A stretch of 64,000 nucleotides of DNA from Morella rubra (Eukaryota; Streptophyta; Magnoliopsida; Fagales; Myricaceae). The translations under genes and the position numbers were made by a program. The stretch covers positions 17,071,011-17,135,010 of the forward strand of contig CM025856.1 in the NCBI GenBank assembly GCA_003952965.2, read 5' to 3'. Shown one piece after another: positions 1 through 12,540 of the stretch; positions within the stretch are counted from its first letter, which is position 1; each line of letters starts with the position of its first letter. Below the pieces are notes generated by a model that worked only from the letters and a program-made list of their open reading frames with translations, did not search any database and had not been told where the DNA came from.

Positions 1-426
1 CAAATCTATTTCATCCCTTTTGAATTAAGATTTCCATGAGATAGTGCAATCCTTGTCATGATATGATCTAGATTGTTATTATTTTTGGTCTTTGGTTACT
101 GAAATCATAAAAGTTCCACCGTATTCTGTAGAATTTGTAGCATTACAATAGCATCTCTCTGTTCATAACCCCTATATTGTGGCACAAATTATCTCAAACA
201 TTGAGATGACATAGTTATAATCTAGTGCAGTAGCATGCAAGAGAGAGTGTATGGTTTTAATTGTTTGAACGCATTAGAAATTTTTTTTAAGTTTCAGAAG
301 GACTAACTCAAGCTTCAACCAACTATGTACAAAAAAAGTGCTTTTTAGCTTGAAGTTCAATATCCAAACTTCACTCGTCTGAAATCTGTCAGAGGAAAGA
401 GACAGAAAAATAACAATGAAATAGCT
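1..426. repeat. Dispersed duplicated segment, left copy
   Basis: The first ~426 bases reappear, diverged and with small deletions, at about 20504-20806 in the same orientation. Shared landmarks are the opening stretch around 'ctatttcatcccttttgaat', the 'gatatgatctagattgtta' block and the closing block around 'cagaaaaataacaatgaaat'. I see no coding capacity in it. It could be untranslated or intergenic DNA of a duplicated locus, or part of a repeat whose left end lies outside the window. Confidence 0.7.
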
Positions 427-1571
427 TACTTTATAGGGATTCAAGGTTTTTCCTATTCTTGTTCCTCAGCCTTTTTTTTTTTTTTTTAATTATCAGAAGG
501 ACTTCCTTCATTGAAACTAAACAGGAATTACAATTCAAGGAGGATCGGTGCCCTCGTATAGCCATACTAGTGTTTCAAAATGCTTGGGTCAGTCAGTAAA
601 GCGGTTCGGGTTCTCGGTCAGTTCCCGTTCGCTCGCCCCCCTCATAGTCCATTAGTGGGTAAGGTGGTACACTTAGAGGGCACCCGCCTCCTCTTTAGAT
701 GTGTCCTTGAAAACCTGGCGGTTGTTCGGTCTCCGCTTTTGGGGGCGAGAGTGCTGGGTCGCTGGGGTTTCCTTTTCCTCAACCAATTCGGTTGTGTCAG
801 TCCTGAGATTGGTCTAACATTTTTTATGAGCTGGCTGGACAAAGATGATTTGAAGGTAAAATAGATTGGAGTTCAAGTGGCACAGGACCTTCGATCGACC
901 ATGGGGCGTATTCTACCCTTACCGAATTCATTCTATTGAAGCGTAACGTAAAAAGCTCCTTCTCATCTTGCATTTTTTTTGTTTGGAAGTTCCAGAATGT
1001 TGTCTGTGGAATTCTCCTCCAGAATCTATTCTAGTGGATGCCCAACGAGCGATTTGGTGCGTAATGTTGTTGGTGCTCAGTTTAAGCTAATTGCTAACAT
1101 AACATTTCAACGTTAGCTCAACATAAATGGTCTCATAGTTGTAGTAGCAGCATGGGAATCAACAGTGCTGGAGTGGATGAGTTCTTTTCAACTTTTCAGG
1201 CTTATATCTGATTGTGATTTCTCCATTTGTATTTGAAAACGATTTGAGTCATGCTGTGGTTGACTAGTTATTGTCTTTTATCTTTTGAATTAGTAAAACT
1301 GATTTTCTAGATTTTCAGCAAGTAGTTTTCCATGAAAGCAGCTTGAATTCTAAACTAGCAATCTCAATACCTCGAACCCCATCAAAATCGTGATCTACAT
1401 CATTATAGCGACCAAGAAATACCATGCCTATGCAGGTCCAACATACTTCCACCATCTACTTATGAATTTCGCTGGCCTAAATTGTTTTACAGAAACTAAT
1501 CAGTTGGACCACAGTTGAAAGCTTTTCGTTACTGAAAGGAATAGGAAGAGAAAGGAGTTTTGGAGAAGAAA
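427..1571. other. Upstream region of OEP7-like gene with a possible LINE tail
   Basis: No convincing gene. A run of about 17 T at 471-487 followed by 'aattatcagaaggacttcc' looks like the poly(A)-tailed 3' end of a 5'-truncated LINE inserted on the minus strand; this is weak evidence. The open frame at 580-864 has no recognisable domain and is GC-richer than its surroundings. The last few hundred bases before 1572 should hold the promoter and 5'UTR of the next gene; no clear TATA box was identified. Confidence 0.4.
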
Positions 1572-1796
1572 ATGGGAAAATCATCGGCTACAAAGCAAGT
1601 GATGATGGTGCTAGGAGCCCTCTCATTTGGGTGGCTGGCCATTGAACTCGCTTTCAAGCCCTTCATGGATAAGGCTCGGGCTACGATGGACAAGTCTGAC
1701 CCGACCCAAGACCCCGACGATGTTGTTGATGAGGCTGATGGCAGCTCTGCTCAGAAGTCACCTGATGATGGAAAGGCTACCAGTGATGACAAGTGA
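1572..1796 (+). CDS. OEP7: Outer envelope protein 7 (OEP7)-like, chloroplast outer membrane
   Basis: Predicted 74-residue protein from the ATG at 1572; an in-frame TTG 12 bases upstream is not a likely start. It begins [10 protein letters not shown], then has one hydrophobic segment at about residues 10-28 containing FGWLAIE, a basic stretch (KPFMDKAR), the sequence [10 protein letters not shown], and an acidic, serine-rich tail. This layout and the GWLAIE/AFKPF/DKSDPT-DPDD blocks match plant OEP7, a signal-anchored protein of the plastid outer envelope with its N terminus toward the envelope and its C terminus in the cytosol. Family members are about 64-80 residues, so the length is normal. 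No intron is needed and the frame is intact. OEP7 is known mainly as a model for envelope targeting, in which the transmembrane segment plus its C-terminal positive flank act as the signal; its biochemical role is unclear. Neighbouring DNA is repetitive, so there is no informative gene context. Confidence 0.88.
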   Translation: MGKSSATKQVMMVLGALSFGWLAIELAFKPFMDKARATMDKSDPTQDPDDVVDEADGSSAQKSPDDGKATSDDK

Positions 1797-1987
1797 TGCT
1801 TGGAATTTTAGGATTAAAATTTTTTGAACTTCTCTTCTAATGAATAACATGGCTTTTACTTTTCTGGAGAGAGAAGAATTTGGCTTGTCTTTTCTCCTAT
1901 GAGATTTGTGCTGTGTCTTAAGAAATCAAACTGGGAAATGCAAAATTCGATATTCAGAGAATAAGATTTGTGTATAATGCTTTTTGG

Positions 1988-2360
1988 GTTAAATAGATTT
2001 TTCACCTACTAACTATTAGGGTTCTGATATTATGCATCACAGGCTATTGGTTTTGTTACATTTTGTCCTTCATTATCAAAATGTTTACACTTTGCATCTT
2101 CTGCTGTCAATTTAGATAGAAATTTTTATTTTTTATTAGTGAAATGATAATTTTACCCTCATGTCTTTTTTATCATTCTATTTTTTATGTGAGAAAAGTC
2201 GTTATTTCACTTAACCAAAATAGCAATTTCTGTCTAAATTAATAATAGAGTGTAAACCGTAGACTATTGGTAGTTGAAGAGTGAAATATAATGAAATCGG
2301 TAGTTGGGGTGTAAAGCGTTAGAACCCCAACAGTGAGGGGTAAAAAATGTAATTTTTTCC
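1988..2360. mobile_element. Foldback (MITE-like) element
   Basis: The two halves are inverted copies of each other. The left arm runs from 'aaatagatttttcacctact' and includes 'gttacattttgtccttcat'. The right arm, read on the other strand, gives 'acattttttacccctcac' and then matching blocks through 'aatttagacagaaatt'. There is no coding sequence. It lies just downstream of the OEP7-like gene. Confidence 0.6.
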
Positions 2361-4429
2361 ATTAGTTTTTTGATAGTGTAGTAGGCATTATACAAGGCCA
2401 TAATTTTAAAAAAAGTGGCAATCATAGGGTTAGTTGGAGCTCAACTTAACTTCGCTTAATTAGTAATTTGATACAAAAATTAGGGTTAAGAAATGTGCAG
2501 TTGAGCATATGAAATGAGGCAAATAACTCAAGTAAAGGGATTGGAGTAAACAATAAGACAGGATATTGTCCTTGCTTTAAAAAGTAAATTACTTTGTCTA
2601 CAATTGGTCAGTTTGTTTCGTTGTAAAACACTTTTTTTTTTTTTAAAGCAGTTTCCAATGCATTATATTTTAGTGAAGTATTATAATTTTTGGTATTTGG
2701 TGATTACATCAAATATATTTTTAGAAAGTATTTTTCAACGTTTTTAACATATGTTTTCGTAGTTTTATATAATTAATAACCTTAATTTTTAACATCAATT
2801 TGAAATAAAATAAAATAAAGTTTTCGAGAGAGTAAGAAAGGGGTTGGATTCTTTTGAATGTATTGCTTTTGGGTTAGAAACTCAAACACTAACTTGATTT
2901 TTTTTTTGGGTCTGTGTTTCAAATCCCAACCTGACCCCAAAAAAAACTAAAACTGTTGGGGTCGGGTTCTTTTGAATGATTTGGTTTCAGGTTAGAGACC
3001 CGAACACGAACTTGATTTTTCTAGAGTTCATGTTTCAAAACCCGACCTTGACTATGATGTAACCAGACCCAATTTGGATTGAATCGGGGTCGGTTTCGAG
3101 TCAGGAGGTTTGGTCGATTGGTTTTTGGCCACCCTTAAGACTAAGAGAGGTATGTCAGGAAAAAATATTCACTAGTTTTAAAAAGTAAACTACTTTTAGG
3201 AAAGTAGAGCTATCTTTTACGGTTGACCGAATTGAGTTTCGGTTGATCGTATTTTACGAGATTTCCCAAATAGTCAAAAGTATGAAAAGTACTTTCCAGA
3301 AAGTAAAATACTGCAAAACAAATGGACCTTGGTGTTATTTCAAATAGGATAACCTAAGATTATTAGGTTGATAAAATATATCTTTTTTCTGAAGTGTGAT
3401 TAGGCTAGTTTATTTATTAAAATTTGAAGTTGAAGTTAGAGGTAATACACTGGCGTGGTATTGTGAATTTACATAGAATGACTGATAATTTTTTTAACTT
3501 CCAAACAGACCCGTTGAGTTTTTGTACCATAGGCCACATGCAAATCCTTTTAAATAGCGCGCATGCGATCATTCCATGTACACAAATCTCTTTTACTCTG
3601 CAAGCAATTTTTTTTTTTTGTTGGTTGGTGGGCTACTTGTTAACAGAGCCAAATTTTGAGGTTTGAGGGGGCTATTCCTCGAATAACTAGGGATTTTTTT
3701 AAATGGCGGGCGGCGGCTTTTGCTCGCCCACTGGTGCAAAGTGTCTCAATAGTTAGAAGCTGAAAAATATATTTTTTTTTGTTAAGGGGTAAAAAGGACA
3801 TAAAATATCATAGCATGTTTCTTAAGTATTGGTTAAAATCAATTTCGTCCTTTAAGTTTCAAAACGATAATTTGCACTCTTATATTTTGAAAATGATCTT
3901 TTTGCTCTCCTGATTTGGACGTTAAGTTAGATGGAAAAATATGTAAAATGATTAAAATGTCTATCCAAACAAAATTTAGAAAAATATTTACAAAACTCAT
4001 CAAAAAATAAAAAAATTTAAGAAATAAACTAAAAAATAAATAAATTATTGAAATAGATTTCAATATTTTTATTTTTAAAAAAATTAATTTTATTATATAT
4101 CTTTTTTTTTAATGAATTTTTTTAATATTTTTAGTAATTTTGTCTTGAAGAGGTATTTCAGTCATTTTGCATGTAGTTTAAAATACCTTGAAGTATGATG
4201 AGTGATTAGGGAGAAAAAAAGCTGAAACATTTATACGTTTCATATTTTATCATGTCTTAGTAGAAGAGTTTTTATATTTCTCCACATTTAAAAATTCGTT
4301 GTTGATTTTTATTACTGTGAGCCGTCAGACTAGCCTCTTTAAAGTTTATTTCGGTGCCTCACTTGAGTGCCTTTATCTCACATAATTCTCCTTGTTAATA
4401 ATTTTTTTTAAAAAAAAAAAAGAAAAAGA
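2361..4429. other. Intergenic, AT-rich, repeat-derived; no gene seen
   Basis: No open frame here resembles a protein. A ~120-bp direct tandem duplication is visible at about 2838-2936 and 2960-3056 (both contain 'ttcttttgaatg' and 'aacttgattttt'). The stretch 3780-4260 reads like another degenerate small transposon, with phrases such as 'ggggtaaaaaggacataaaat' that recur in other foldback elements of the window. Confidence 0.5.
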
Positions 4430-5480
4430 AAACTATCTGATTTTTAGGGGATAGCAGGGAATTCCAATGTTTTGGATTGGGGCAGACACACAAAGGGGGG
4501 TTTGTTTGCCAAAATTTTGAGGAAATATTCTCGAAATTTTGAGAATCTTTACTTTATTGAGATTTATTGGGGTTTGTGAAAGGTGAATGTGTATGTGTAA
4601 AAGTTAAAAATTTTAGAGTGTGTTTGTTTTGCTAAAATTTTCATGTCCTAAAATATTGAGGAAAACAAATGATACCAGAAATGCTTTGGTTTTGTTTTTT
4701 CTTGGGGGTGGTGATCGTTGGACAAGTGTCAATAGCCAAAGAAAACAATCCTGGTGGCCCGAGGCGGCGTGCAATGCAACCGCCTCTAAATCAATTGGCA
4801 AGAAGCTGAAAATGGAGTAGCTCATGTGCATATTAAGGGTCCATTTGTTTACTTGTAAATTTATTTTACTTGATTTAATGTATTTAGTAAGCATCTGAAA
4901 AATTAGGTTAAAATAAAAAAATTTTCAAGTCAAATGTAAAAATTCTATTATTTTTTAAAAAATAAACTAATCTCAAATTTTTCTTGAACTAATTTTTTTT
5001 TAGGACATTACCGTATGCCATTCCTTGGGTAAAAATCAATAAGATTCTCACAAATTTTAAAATATTTTATTTTACCTCGTATGTTTTAAAAATAATCACA
5101 AAATTTTCCTTGTTAATAAAAAAATTTCAAAAAAGAAAAAAAAAACAAGAAAAAGAAAACTATCTGATTTTTAGTGGAGAACGTGGGATTCTGTTTTGGA
5201 TTGGCGGTAGATACATAACAATGACATGATTTTGCTTTTTCTTGGGGACGGTGATCCTTGGCCAGATGTCAATAGCCAGAGAAAACAATATTGGCGGCCT
5301 GGAGGCAGCGTGCAATGCAACCACCTCCGAATCAGCCTGCAAGAAACACGAGAAGCTGAAAATGGAGTAGCTCATGTGCAGAATAAAGGTCCATATATAT
5401 GCTTGTAAAATAAATTTTTGTAATTTGATTTACTTGTTTTCATTTAGTGAGCACCTGAAAATGAGGTCAAAGTAAAAAGT
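4430..5480. repeat. Direct duplication, two ~350-450 bp copies about 720 bp apart
   Basis: About 4430-4870 and 5155-5410 share a series of blocks in the same order: 'aactatctgatttttag', 'gtttttcttggggg(t/a)', 'gtcaatagcca', 'gcgtgcaatgcaacc' and 'agaagctgaaaatggagtag'. The copies have diverged by substitutions and small indels. The short open frames inside (for example 4620-4820 and 5226-5408) correspond to each other, but neither resembles a known protein. This may be a duplicated transposon remnant or a very old pseudogene fragment. Confidence 0.6.
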
Positions 5481-5686
5481 TTTTACGTCAGAAATGACAT
5501 TTAAAATTTGCGTGAGCACCATTTCGTTCGTTGGCTAATGACAATTGGACGGGGATCGATTTTCCACAAAAACTTATCTCAAGGATACAAGTGTAAACCA
5601 CATGGACCCTCACAGGGAAGACATTAATTAGAATTTTTGATCGATGTAGCTATCTGGTGCTTCTTTTGTTCTTCTAATTCATTTTT

Positions 5687-8600
5687 TTTTAGAGGGATAC
5701 GAAAAATATTTCTTTGGGATCTTTTCTGATGTTGCCATATAATGTCAAAAAAAATTGAATCTTTTTCTTTTTTTTTTGGGTAATTAGCAATTTGGTGAGT
5801 ACTATTTTTAATTTTTGGTTACTGGGTCCTTCCCATGTAACGATTTTATCCTCCTGTCTATATTCCGTCAGCACCTCTAACAAAATCCATTAACATGTCA
5901 ACATTCTCGCAATCTCAGCTTCACTAATCGACGTCAGCATCCCAGTTACTTAAAATGAATCTAAACTAATCGTTTAACTCATGTAACACCCTTCCCCATT
6001 TTACAAAATGACACACAGCTTCAGCCTTCGTCCTTTTCCTTTCTCCAAGTGTAGCACACTGTTTAACTTGATTTCATAGAAACTTCTGCAAAATTTTCGG
6101 TTCCAATTCCGACATATAACGTAACCGAAAGTCATTTTTGGCAATTTTTAGAATTGAAAATTCCAGACTTTCTGGTTCAGGTTTTTCTTAAAAAATAAAA
6201 TAAAAATAATCCTCAAAATAAAGTATAATATATGGAATTTGATTGAATGTTTATTTTAAAATCAAGATTTTAGATAAATATTTTAGATTTAATTATTAAT
6301 TAGTGATGAATGACTAAAAAAACAATAAGTTTCGGATCTTTTTTTTTTTTTTTTTAAATATAGCTCAGAATAAAGTATAACATATGAAATTTGCTTGAAT
6401 TTTTATTTTAGAGTCTAGATTTTAGTTGAATGTTTATATTTATTGTAAATTTATGATGAATAATAGAAAAATCTTTCAAAAATTCGTTCCAAAAATATTT
6501 TTAGCTCATTAGGGCCCAAAAAAATATATCCAAAAAAGCCCACTTGCTTAATTGAAACTTTCTATTTTGATTTTGGAAATTCCGGAACCAGAACAAAAAA
6601 ATTACATTTCGATGAGTAACACAATTGACCATTTCGATTGCATCAATTCCGGTACACACCCTTACCCTTGGGACCATTCTTTTTTGGAGGGACATGAAAA
6701 AGATTTCGTTAGAATCTTTCGGAAGTTGTCATACAATGTCAAAGAAAAATTTTAATCTTTTTTTTTTTTTTTAGAAAATTGGCAATTTAGTCAATAGGAT
6801 TTGTCATTTTTTGGTGACTAAGTCCTTACCCAAGTAACAACCTTGTCCTCTTGTCCATGTTCACCAGCTCAACTTCACTTATCTACGTCAGCATCTCAGT
6901 TACTTAAAATGATTCTAAATGTACTGTTCAACTAATGTAACACACTACCCCATTTTACAAAACGACAAACAGCTTCAGCCTTCGTCCTTCTCCTCTCTCT
7001 AAGCACAACACACCGTTTAACTTATTTCACAAAACCCTCAAGTAAGGTTTTAAAAATTCCAGTAAGAATCGGAATTTCCAATTCCAATTCTGGCACATAC
7101 CGAAATTGGAAATCATTTTTGGCAATTTCGGGTTTCGATTTTCTTTAAAAATAAAATAAAATAGTGCGCAAATATGGAATTTGATTGAATGTTTATTTTA
7201 AAATGAAGATTTTAGATGAAGATTTTATATTTATTGTTAATTTATGATGAATAACTAAAAAATGCAGTAATTTTCGGTTATGTTTTTCCTTTTCTTTTTT
7301 AAATGAGGCTCAGATTAAAGTATAACATATAGAATTTGCTTGAATTTTTATTTTAAAAAATCTAGATTTTTATGAATGTTTACATTTATTGTAAATTAAC
7401 GATGAATGACAGAAAAATCTTCCAAAATTCGGTCCAAAAAATATTTTTTGCTCATTAGGGTCCCAAAAAAATATATCCAAAAAAGTCGACATGCTGAACT
7501 AAAATTTTCAGTTTCGATTTCGAAAATTTTAGAGCTGGAATAAAAAAAATATATTCTAGTGAGATACGAAAAAGTTTTCTTTGGGATTTCCGGATGTTGT
7601 CATACAATGTCAAAAAAAATTTGAATTTTTTTTTTCGAAATTGGCAATTTAGTCAGTAGGTTTTTGTCATTGAATCCTTATCCATGTATCGATCTTGTCC
7701 TTTTGTCCATATTCCGTCAGCATCTCTACCAAAATCCATTAATGCATCAGCATTCTCTCCTGCTCAGCTTCACTTATCCTTGTCAGCATCCTAGTAACTT
7801 AAAATGAATCTAAATGAACCGTTTAACTCGTGTAACACTTTGTCCCATTCTACAAAATGACACGCAGCTTTAGCTCTCATCCTTCTACTTTCTCCAAGCG
7901 CAACACACCGTTTAATTCCAGTAAGAATTAGAATTTTCAGTTCCAGTTCCGATTCCGGTTCCGGCATATACCGGAACCGGATGTCATTTATGACAATTTC
8001 TGAAACCGAAAATTCTGTCAGAATTATTAGAATTTCTGGTTTCGTTTTTTTTTAAATAAAATAAAAATAGTGCTCAAAATAAAATATAACATATGAAATT
8101 TGATTTTGGATGAATATTTAATATTTATTGTTAATTTATGATGAATAACTAAAAAATACAGTAATTTTCGGTTACGATTTTTTCTTTTTTAAATAGAACT
8201 TAAAATAAAGTATAACATATGGAATTTTCTAGAATATTTATTGTAGAATCAAGATTTTGGATGAATGTTTACATTTTATTGTATATGTATTACGAATAAT
8301 AGAAAAATCTTCCAAAAATTCAGTCAAATTTTTTTTTTTTGCTCATTAAGGCCCAAATAATATATATCCGAAAAAGCCCACATGCTGAACCGGAACAAAA
8401 AAGTTACATTGTAGAGAGTACCAAAAATGTTGTCCCATTTTACAAAACGACACAAAGCTTCAGCCTTCGTCCTTCTTTTTTCTCCAAGAACATCAAAGCA
8501 TTTAACTTGATCTCAGAGAACCCCTGGGTGAGGGTTGGCAAAAATTTCGGTGGAATCGGAATATCTAGTTTTGATTCCAACATATACCGGAACCAAAAAT

Positions 8601-10008
8601 CATTTTTGACAATTCTCTGAGACATAAATTTTGTCAGAATTATCGAAATTTCTGATTTTGGTTTTTCTTAAAAATAAAATAAAATAGTGCTCAAAATAAA
8701 ATATAAGATCTGAAATTTGATTGAATGCTTATTTTAAAATCAAGATTTTGGATGAATATTTCATATTTATTGTTAATTTATGATGAATAACTAAAAAATA
8801 TAGTAATTTTCGGTTCTGATTTTTTGTCTTTATTTAAATTGGGGTCAGAATAAAATATAACAAATGAAATTTGCTTGAATATTTATTGTAGAATCTAGAT
8901 TTTGGATGATTGTTTACATTTATTGTAAATTTATAATAAATAATAAAAAAATCTTTCAAAAATTCGGTCAAATTTTTTTTTTTTGCTAATTAGGGCCTAA
9001 AATAAAAATATCCGAAAACCCCACATGCTGAACCGAAACAAAAAAATTATATTCCAGAGAGTACCGAAACGAAACTAGAATTAACCATTCCAGTTCCATC
9101 AAATTTCTGTACCCACCTTTACCCCGGGACTATTCTTTTCTAGAGGGATACGAAAAAGATTTCTCTGGGATCTTTCTAGATGTTGTTCCGGTATATACCA
9201 GAATCGGAAGTCATTTTTAGAATTTTTTGTAATTGGAATTTCCGGCGGTATTACTAGAATTTATGAGCCTGATTTTTCTTAAAAAATAAAATAAAAATAG
9301 TGATCAAAATAAAGTATAACATATGGAATTTGATTGAATGTTTATTTTAAAATCTAGATTTTGGATAAATATTTATATTTATTGTTAATTTATGATGAAT
9401 AACTAAAAAATACTGTAATTTCCAGTTCCAAATTTTTTTTTTTAAAAATAGGCTCAGAATAATGTATAACATTTGAAATTTACTTGAATATTTATTGAAG
9501 AATCTAGATTTTGGATGAATGTTTACAATTATTGTAAATTTATGATGAATAACAAAAAAATCTTCCAAAAATTTGGTCCAATTTTTTTTTGCTCAATAGG
9601 GCCAAAAAAAGAGTATATCTGAAAACCCCCACATGCCGAACCGAAACAAAAAAAATTACATTCCAGTTAGTACTGGAACGGAAACAAAATTGGTCATTCC
9701 GGTTCCATCAATTTCGATTCCCACCCTTACCCTTGGCCATTCTGTTTTGGAGAGATACAAAAAAGATTTCTTTGGGATCTTTCCTGATGTTGTCATATAA
9801 TGTTGAAAAAATTTTGAAATCTTTGTTTTTTTTTGGGGGGGGGGGAATTGGCAATTTGGTTTGTAAGTTTTTTCATTTTTTTGTCACTAAATCCTTACCC
9901 ATGTAATGATTTGGTCCTTTCGTCTATATTCCGTCAACACTTCTAACGAAATCCATTAATACGTCAACATTTTTGTCAGCTTAGCTTCACTTATGCACGT
10001 TAACATCC
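5687..10008. repeat. Degenerate tandem array, units about 0.6-1 kb
   Basis: Units restart near 5687, 6683, 7556, 9140 and 9744, each with 'gagggata(c)gaaaaag.tttctttgggatcttt' followed by 'tgttgtcatataatgtc'. One further unit, near 8430, begins internally. Each unit then has a poly(T) tract, a block ending in 'cagcttcagccttcgtcctt', and a ~600-bp block rich in 'ttccggttccg' motifs. The last block is bounded by sequences like 'gggtgagggttggcaaaaatt' and, inverted, 'ggtaagggtgggta', as in non-autonomous hAT-like elements. Inside that block a ~200-bp motif ('aataaagtataacatatg' to 'aaatctagatttt') occurs twice. There is no coding content. Unit 4 and unit 5 have internal deletions. Confidence 0.75.
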
Positions 10009-10944
10009 TAATGGGTACAATGAATAATGGCTCTCTAAGCTGAATACGCAAGTAAAAAGCTCACAACGTGTGGAATGGCTCTCTAAGCCAAATCAGAAAG
10101 TGGAAAGCTCAATAGAGTGCAAGAAGACAAGATTATCAAAGGAAAGCTAAAGTTTGGAAGATGGAGCACAAGCCTTTTTGGTAGATGCGGTTTTCCCTCT
10201 TCTTCAAAACACTTTCTCTCTCTAGAAGTTAGGGCAAGAGTAGCAAATGTTTTCCCTCTTCTTCAATAAATTTCTCTCCCTTTGAAGGCAAAGTCTCAAT
10301 GACGAGCAAGAGGAGAAGTTTTGACAATGAGAGCTCTGGACTTGAAGGAATCAGCAAATGGATTTCTTTGGATCTTAGCTTTTTCTCTCTCTAGATGTTG
10401 TGATGATGATCGAGCTACTTCTTCTCTCTCCATGTCGTTCTTCTTATAGCCCCTAGGTCTTCAACGGTCATCAAGTGGCTTCATTTTACCGTTGGAGGGG
10501 TTTAAAAGACTTTTTTGAAACATTTTGGATGATCTGGCGTCGTTTCCAGGATATCTGCAATTCCGCACTATGTGTCGACACATTGATAGTATGCTGACAC
10601 ATTAAAACTTGGCCTGAAATGCTTTGACAGTGCAATGTGTCGACACAATGTGTCGACACTATAATGTGTCGACACTGCTGGAGAGAAAAATCAACATCTT
10701 GAAAGTGTCCAATCCATTCCAACACTTCTTTAAACACCTACAATATGAAAAATTGATCTATCAACTTGTGTAATGGTGTTCAAGTACACTTAGAAATATT
10801 TTAGAGAGATAACGTCAATATTTGAAATAAATCCTTTAGAAAAGTGGATTGACAATGTAAAATCTAAAATCCTTCAAAACTTAGAATTTTTTGTTATCAT
10901 CAAAATCAATTATGAATTGTTTGCAAAACAACCTTGGGCTAACA
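10009..10944 (-). repeat. Copia 3' LTR, outer ~460 bp missing
   Basis: Matches 17529-18446 from 'taatgggtacaat(g/a)aataatgg' onward. The inner end is intact and ends '...cttgggctaaca' on the plus strand, directly followed by the polypurine tract. The part equivalent to 17068-17528 is absent. The LTR contains four copies of the palindrome GTGTCGACAC between about 10573 and 10675. Confidence 0.85.
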
Positions 10945-10960
10945 ATCTCCCCCTTTTTGA
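10945..10960 (-). other. Polypurine tract of the copia element
   Basis: On the minus strand the sequence reads 'aaaaagggggagat' immediately before the TG that starts the 3' LTR. This is the usual plus-strand primer arrangement for SIRE-type copia elements. Confidence 0.8.
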
Positions 10961-11639
10961 TGATGACAAAACCATTTTAAAAACGACAATTTGCTAACAA
11001 ATGAAAAGCTCCCCCTGAGAACAAGCAGGAGTTTTTCATGATATTTTTAGCAAAAAGGACTTTGAGATTTTACAAAAATTTTGCAAGAGTTTCCTTTGTA
11101 AATGGAGGTTTCCCAAAATTTAAAAAAGTAAGAACACTTCTATAAGCTTCCTCCAAACTTCCAAACTTCCAATTTTCCAAACAGAACACAAGACTTCATA
11201 TTGATACCAATTCAAAGTTAGGAATACTACCTGTAAAGCAAATCTCAACTGTCCACAATTAAGTGCAAAGAGGTAAGCTTTTTCAAATCCTTATAATCAT
11301 CATTAGATAATCAATAGATATGAGCATAATCAAATAATCTAATGGAGACATATAAATTAGAGATATGCATAGATAAAGCAAGATAAGTCAAGTGATCAGC
11401 CAACATCAAAATGGAATATACTTCAGTAAGAGCTGGAGAGTCAACATAATCACTTAAAACTTCTCCCCCATATAACTTTAAAACTTCTTCCCCTTATAAC
11501 CTTAAAACTTTCTTCCCATATAACTTCTCCCCCTTTGGCATCATCAAAAATAGGATAAGGGGAGGTCAAGGGCAGCTGGCTAGATAGGTGGAGTCTTTGA
11601 AGTGGAGGTGGAAGGTTTAGATTTCTTGATAGCAGGAGG

Positions 11640-12540
11640 AGGATACTCAATCTCAAACTTCTTCAGCCAGCCCATCCAAGTCATGGAAACCAATATGTCC
11701 ATTTCATTACATGAGGCCGAAGATTTCTATCAGCTTCCATATGCACCTATGTTGCCTTTATAATATTCTCAGCTGATGATTTGACATAAGCTTGAAGCTC
11801 AGTAGAGGTGGAAGAAACTCATCAACAGAATGCGGAAACACATTTCTAGTCACATGGATGCTGTTGTTAACTTGATGCTTGAGACCCTCATTTCCTTATC
11901 AAGAGCCCCAAAACGCTTTGTATGAACAACATGCAGCTTTTTGATATCTTCAAATCCCAGCTTTATACTTGTGGCAATGTCCTTCATATTCTTACTCAAT
12001 TTTCTTTGTTCCTCCTTGATTTCAGCAATTGAATCCTCAAGTTTACTTAAGTGAGGCTCGTGAGAACTAGCAGTAGAAAATATGGAAGATAATCCAATCT
12101 GTAGTGAGAGAAAAGAAATAGGAGTTTGCTAACCCATAGGAGTCCTCGTTCCTGTGGAATTCTTTCAGTGTCAGCCTCTTTCTAATCCTCATCTTCTTCC
12201 TCAGAATCTGAAGCCCCTTCACCTCATTTTTGAGGTGTCACCACACCTTTCTTTACCCATTCTCCATCATCATTTTGAACAAAACCCATCAACCAAGGTT
12301 TTTCTTGTTGTACTCCATGAGTTTTTGGGTTTTTTCTTACTTCCTCAATCATTCCAACCTTAAGAATATGAAACATATGCGTGAAAAGCATCCCATAAGG
12401 GAGCCCTTGCTTCTTCTTCTCAGTAGCAACCTTCATGTGATTAAGCATTAGATGACCAAGGTTCATACAGTACGGGTAATGGAAATTTGTGAGGGAAAGA
12501 GAGAGTGGCACCGTTTGGGAGAGAATGAGGGTTTCTATGA
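11640..12540 (-). pseudogene. Extra ORF downstream of copia pol (plant-transposon-protein-like), broken
   Basis: The longest open piece, 12224-12511, encodes a segment with NLGHLMLNHM and GLPYGMLFTHMF. These resemble the conserved core (LMLHQM...LPFGMLITRLF type) of the uncharacterised 'putative plant transposon protein' domain often found as an additional ORF in large plant LTR elements. Further minus-strand coding-like sequence with many E/K residues follows toward 11640 but is interrupted. It lies between pol and the polypurine tract, where SIRE/Maximus elements carry an additional ORF. The function is unknown. Confidence 0.5.
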
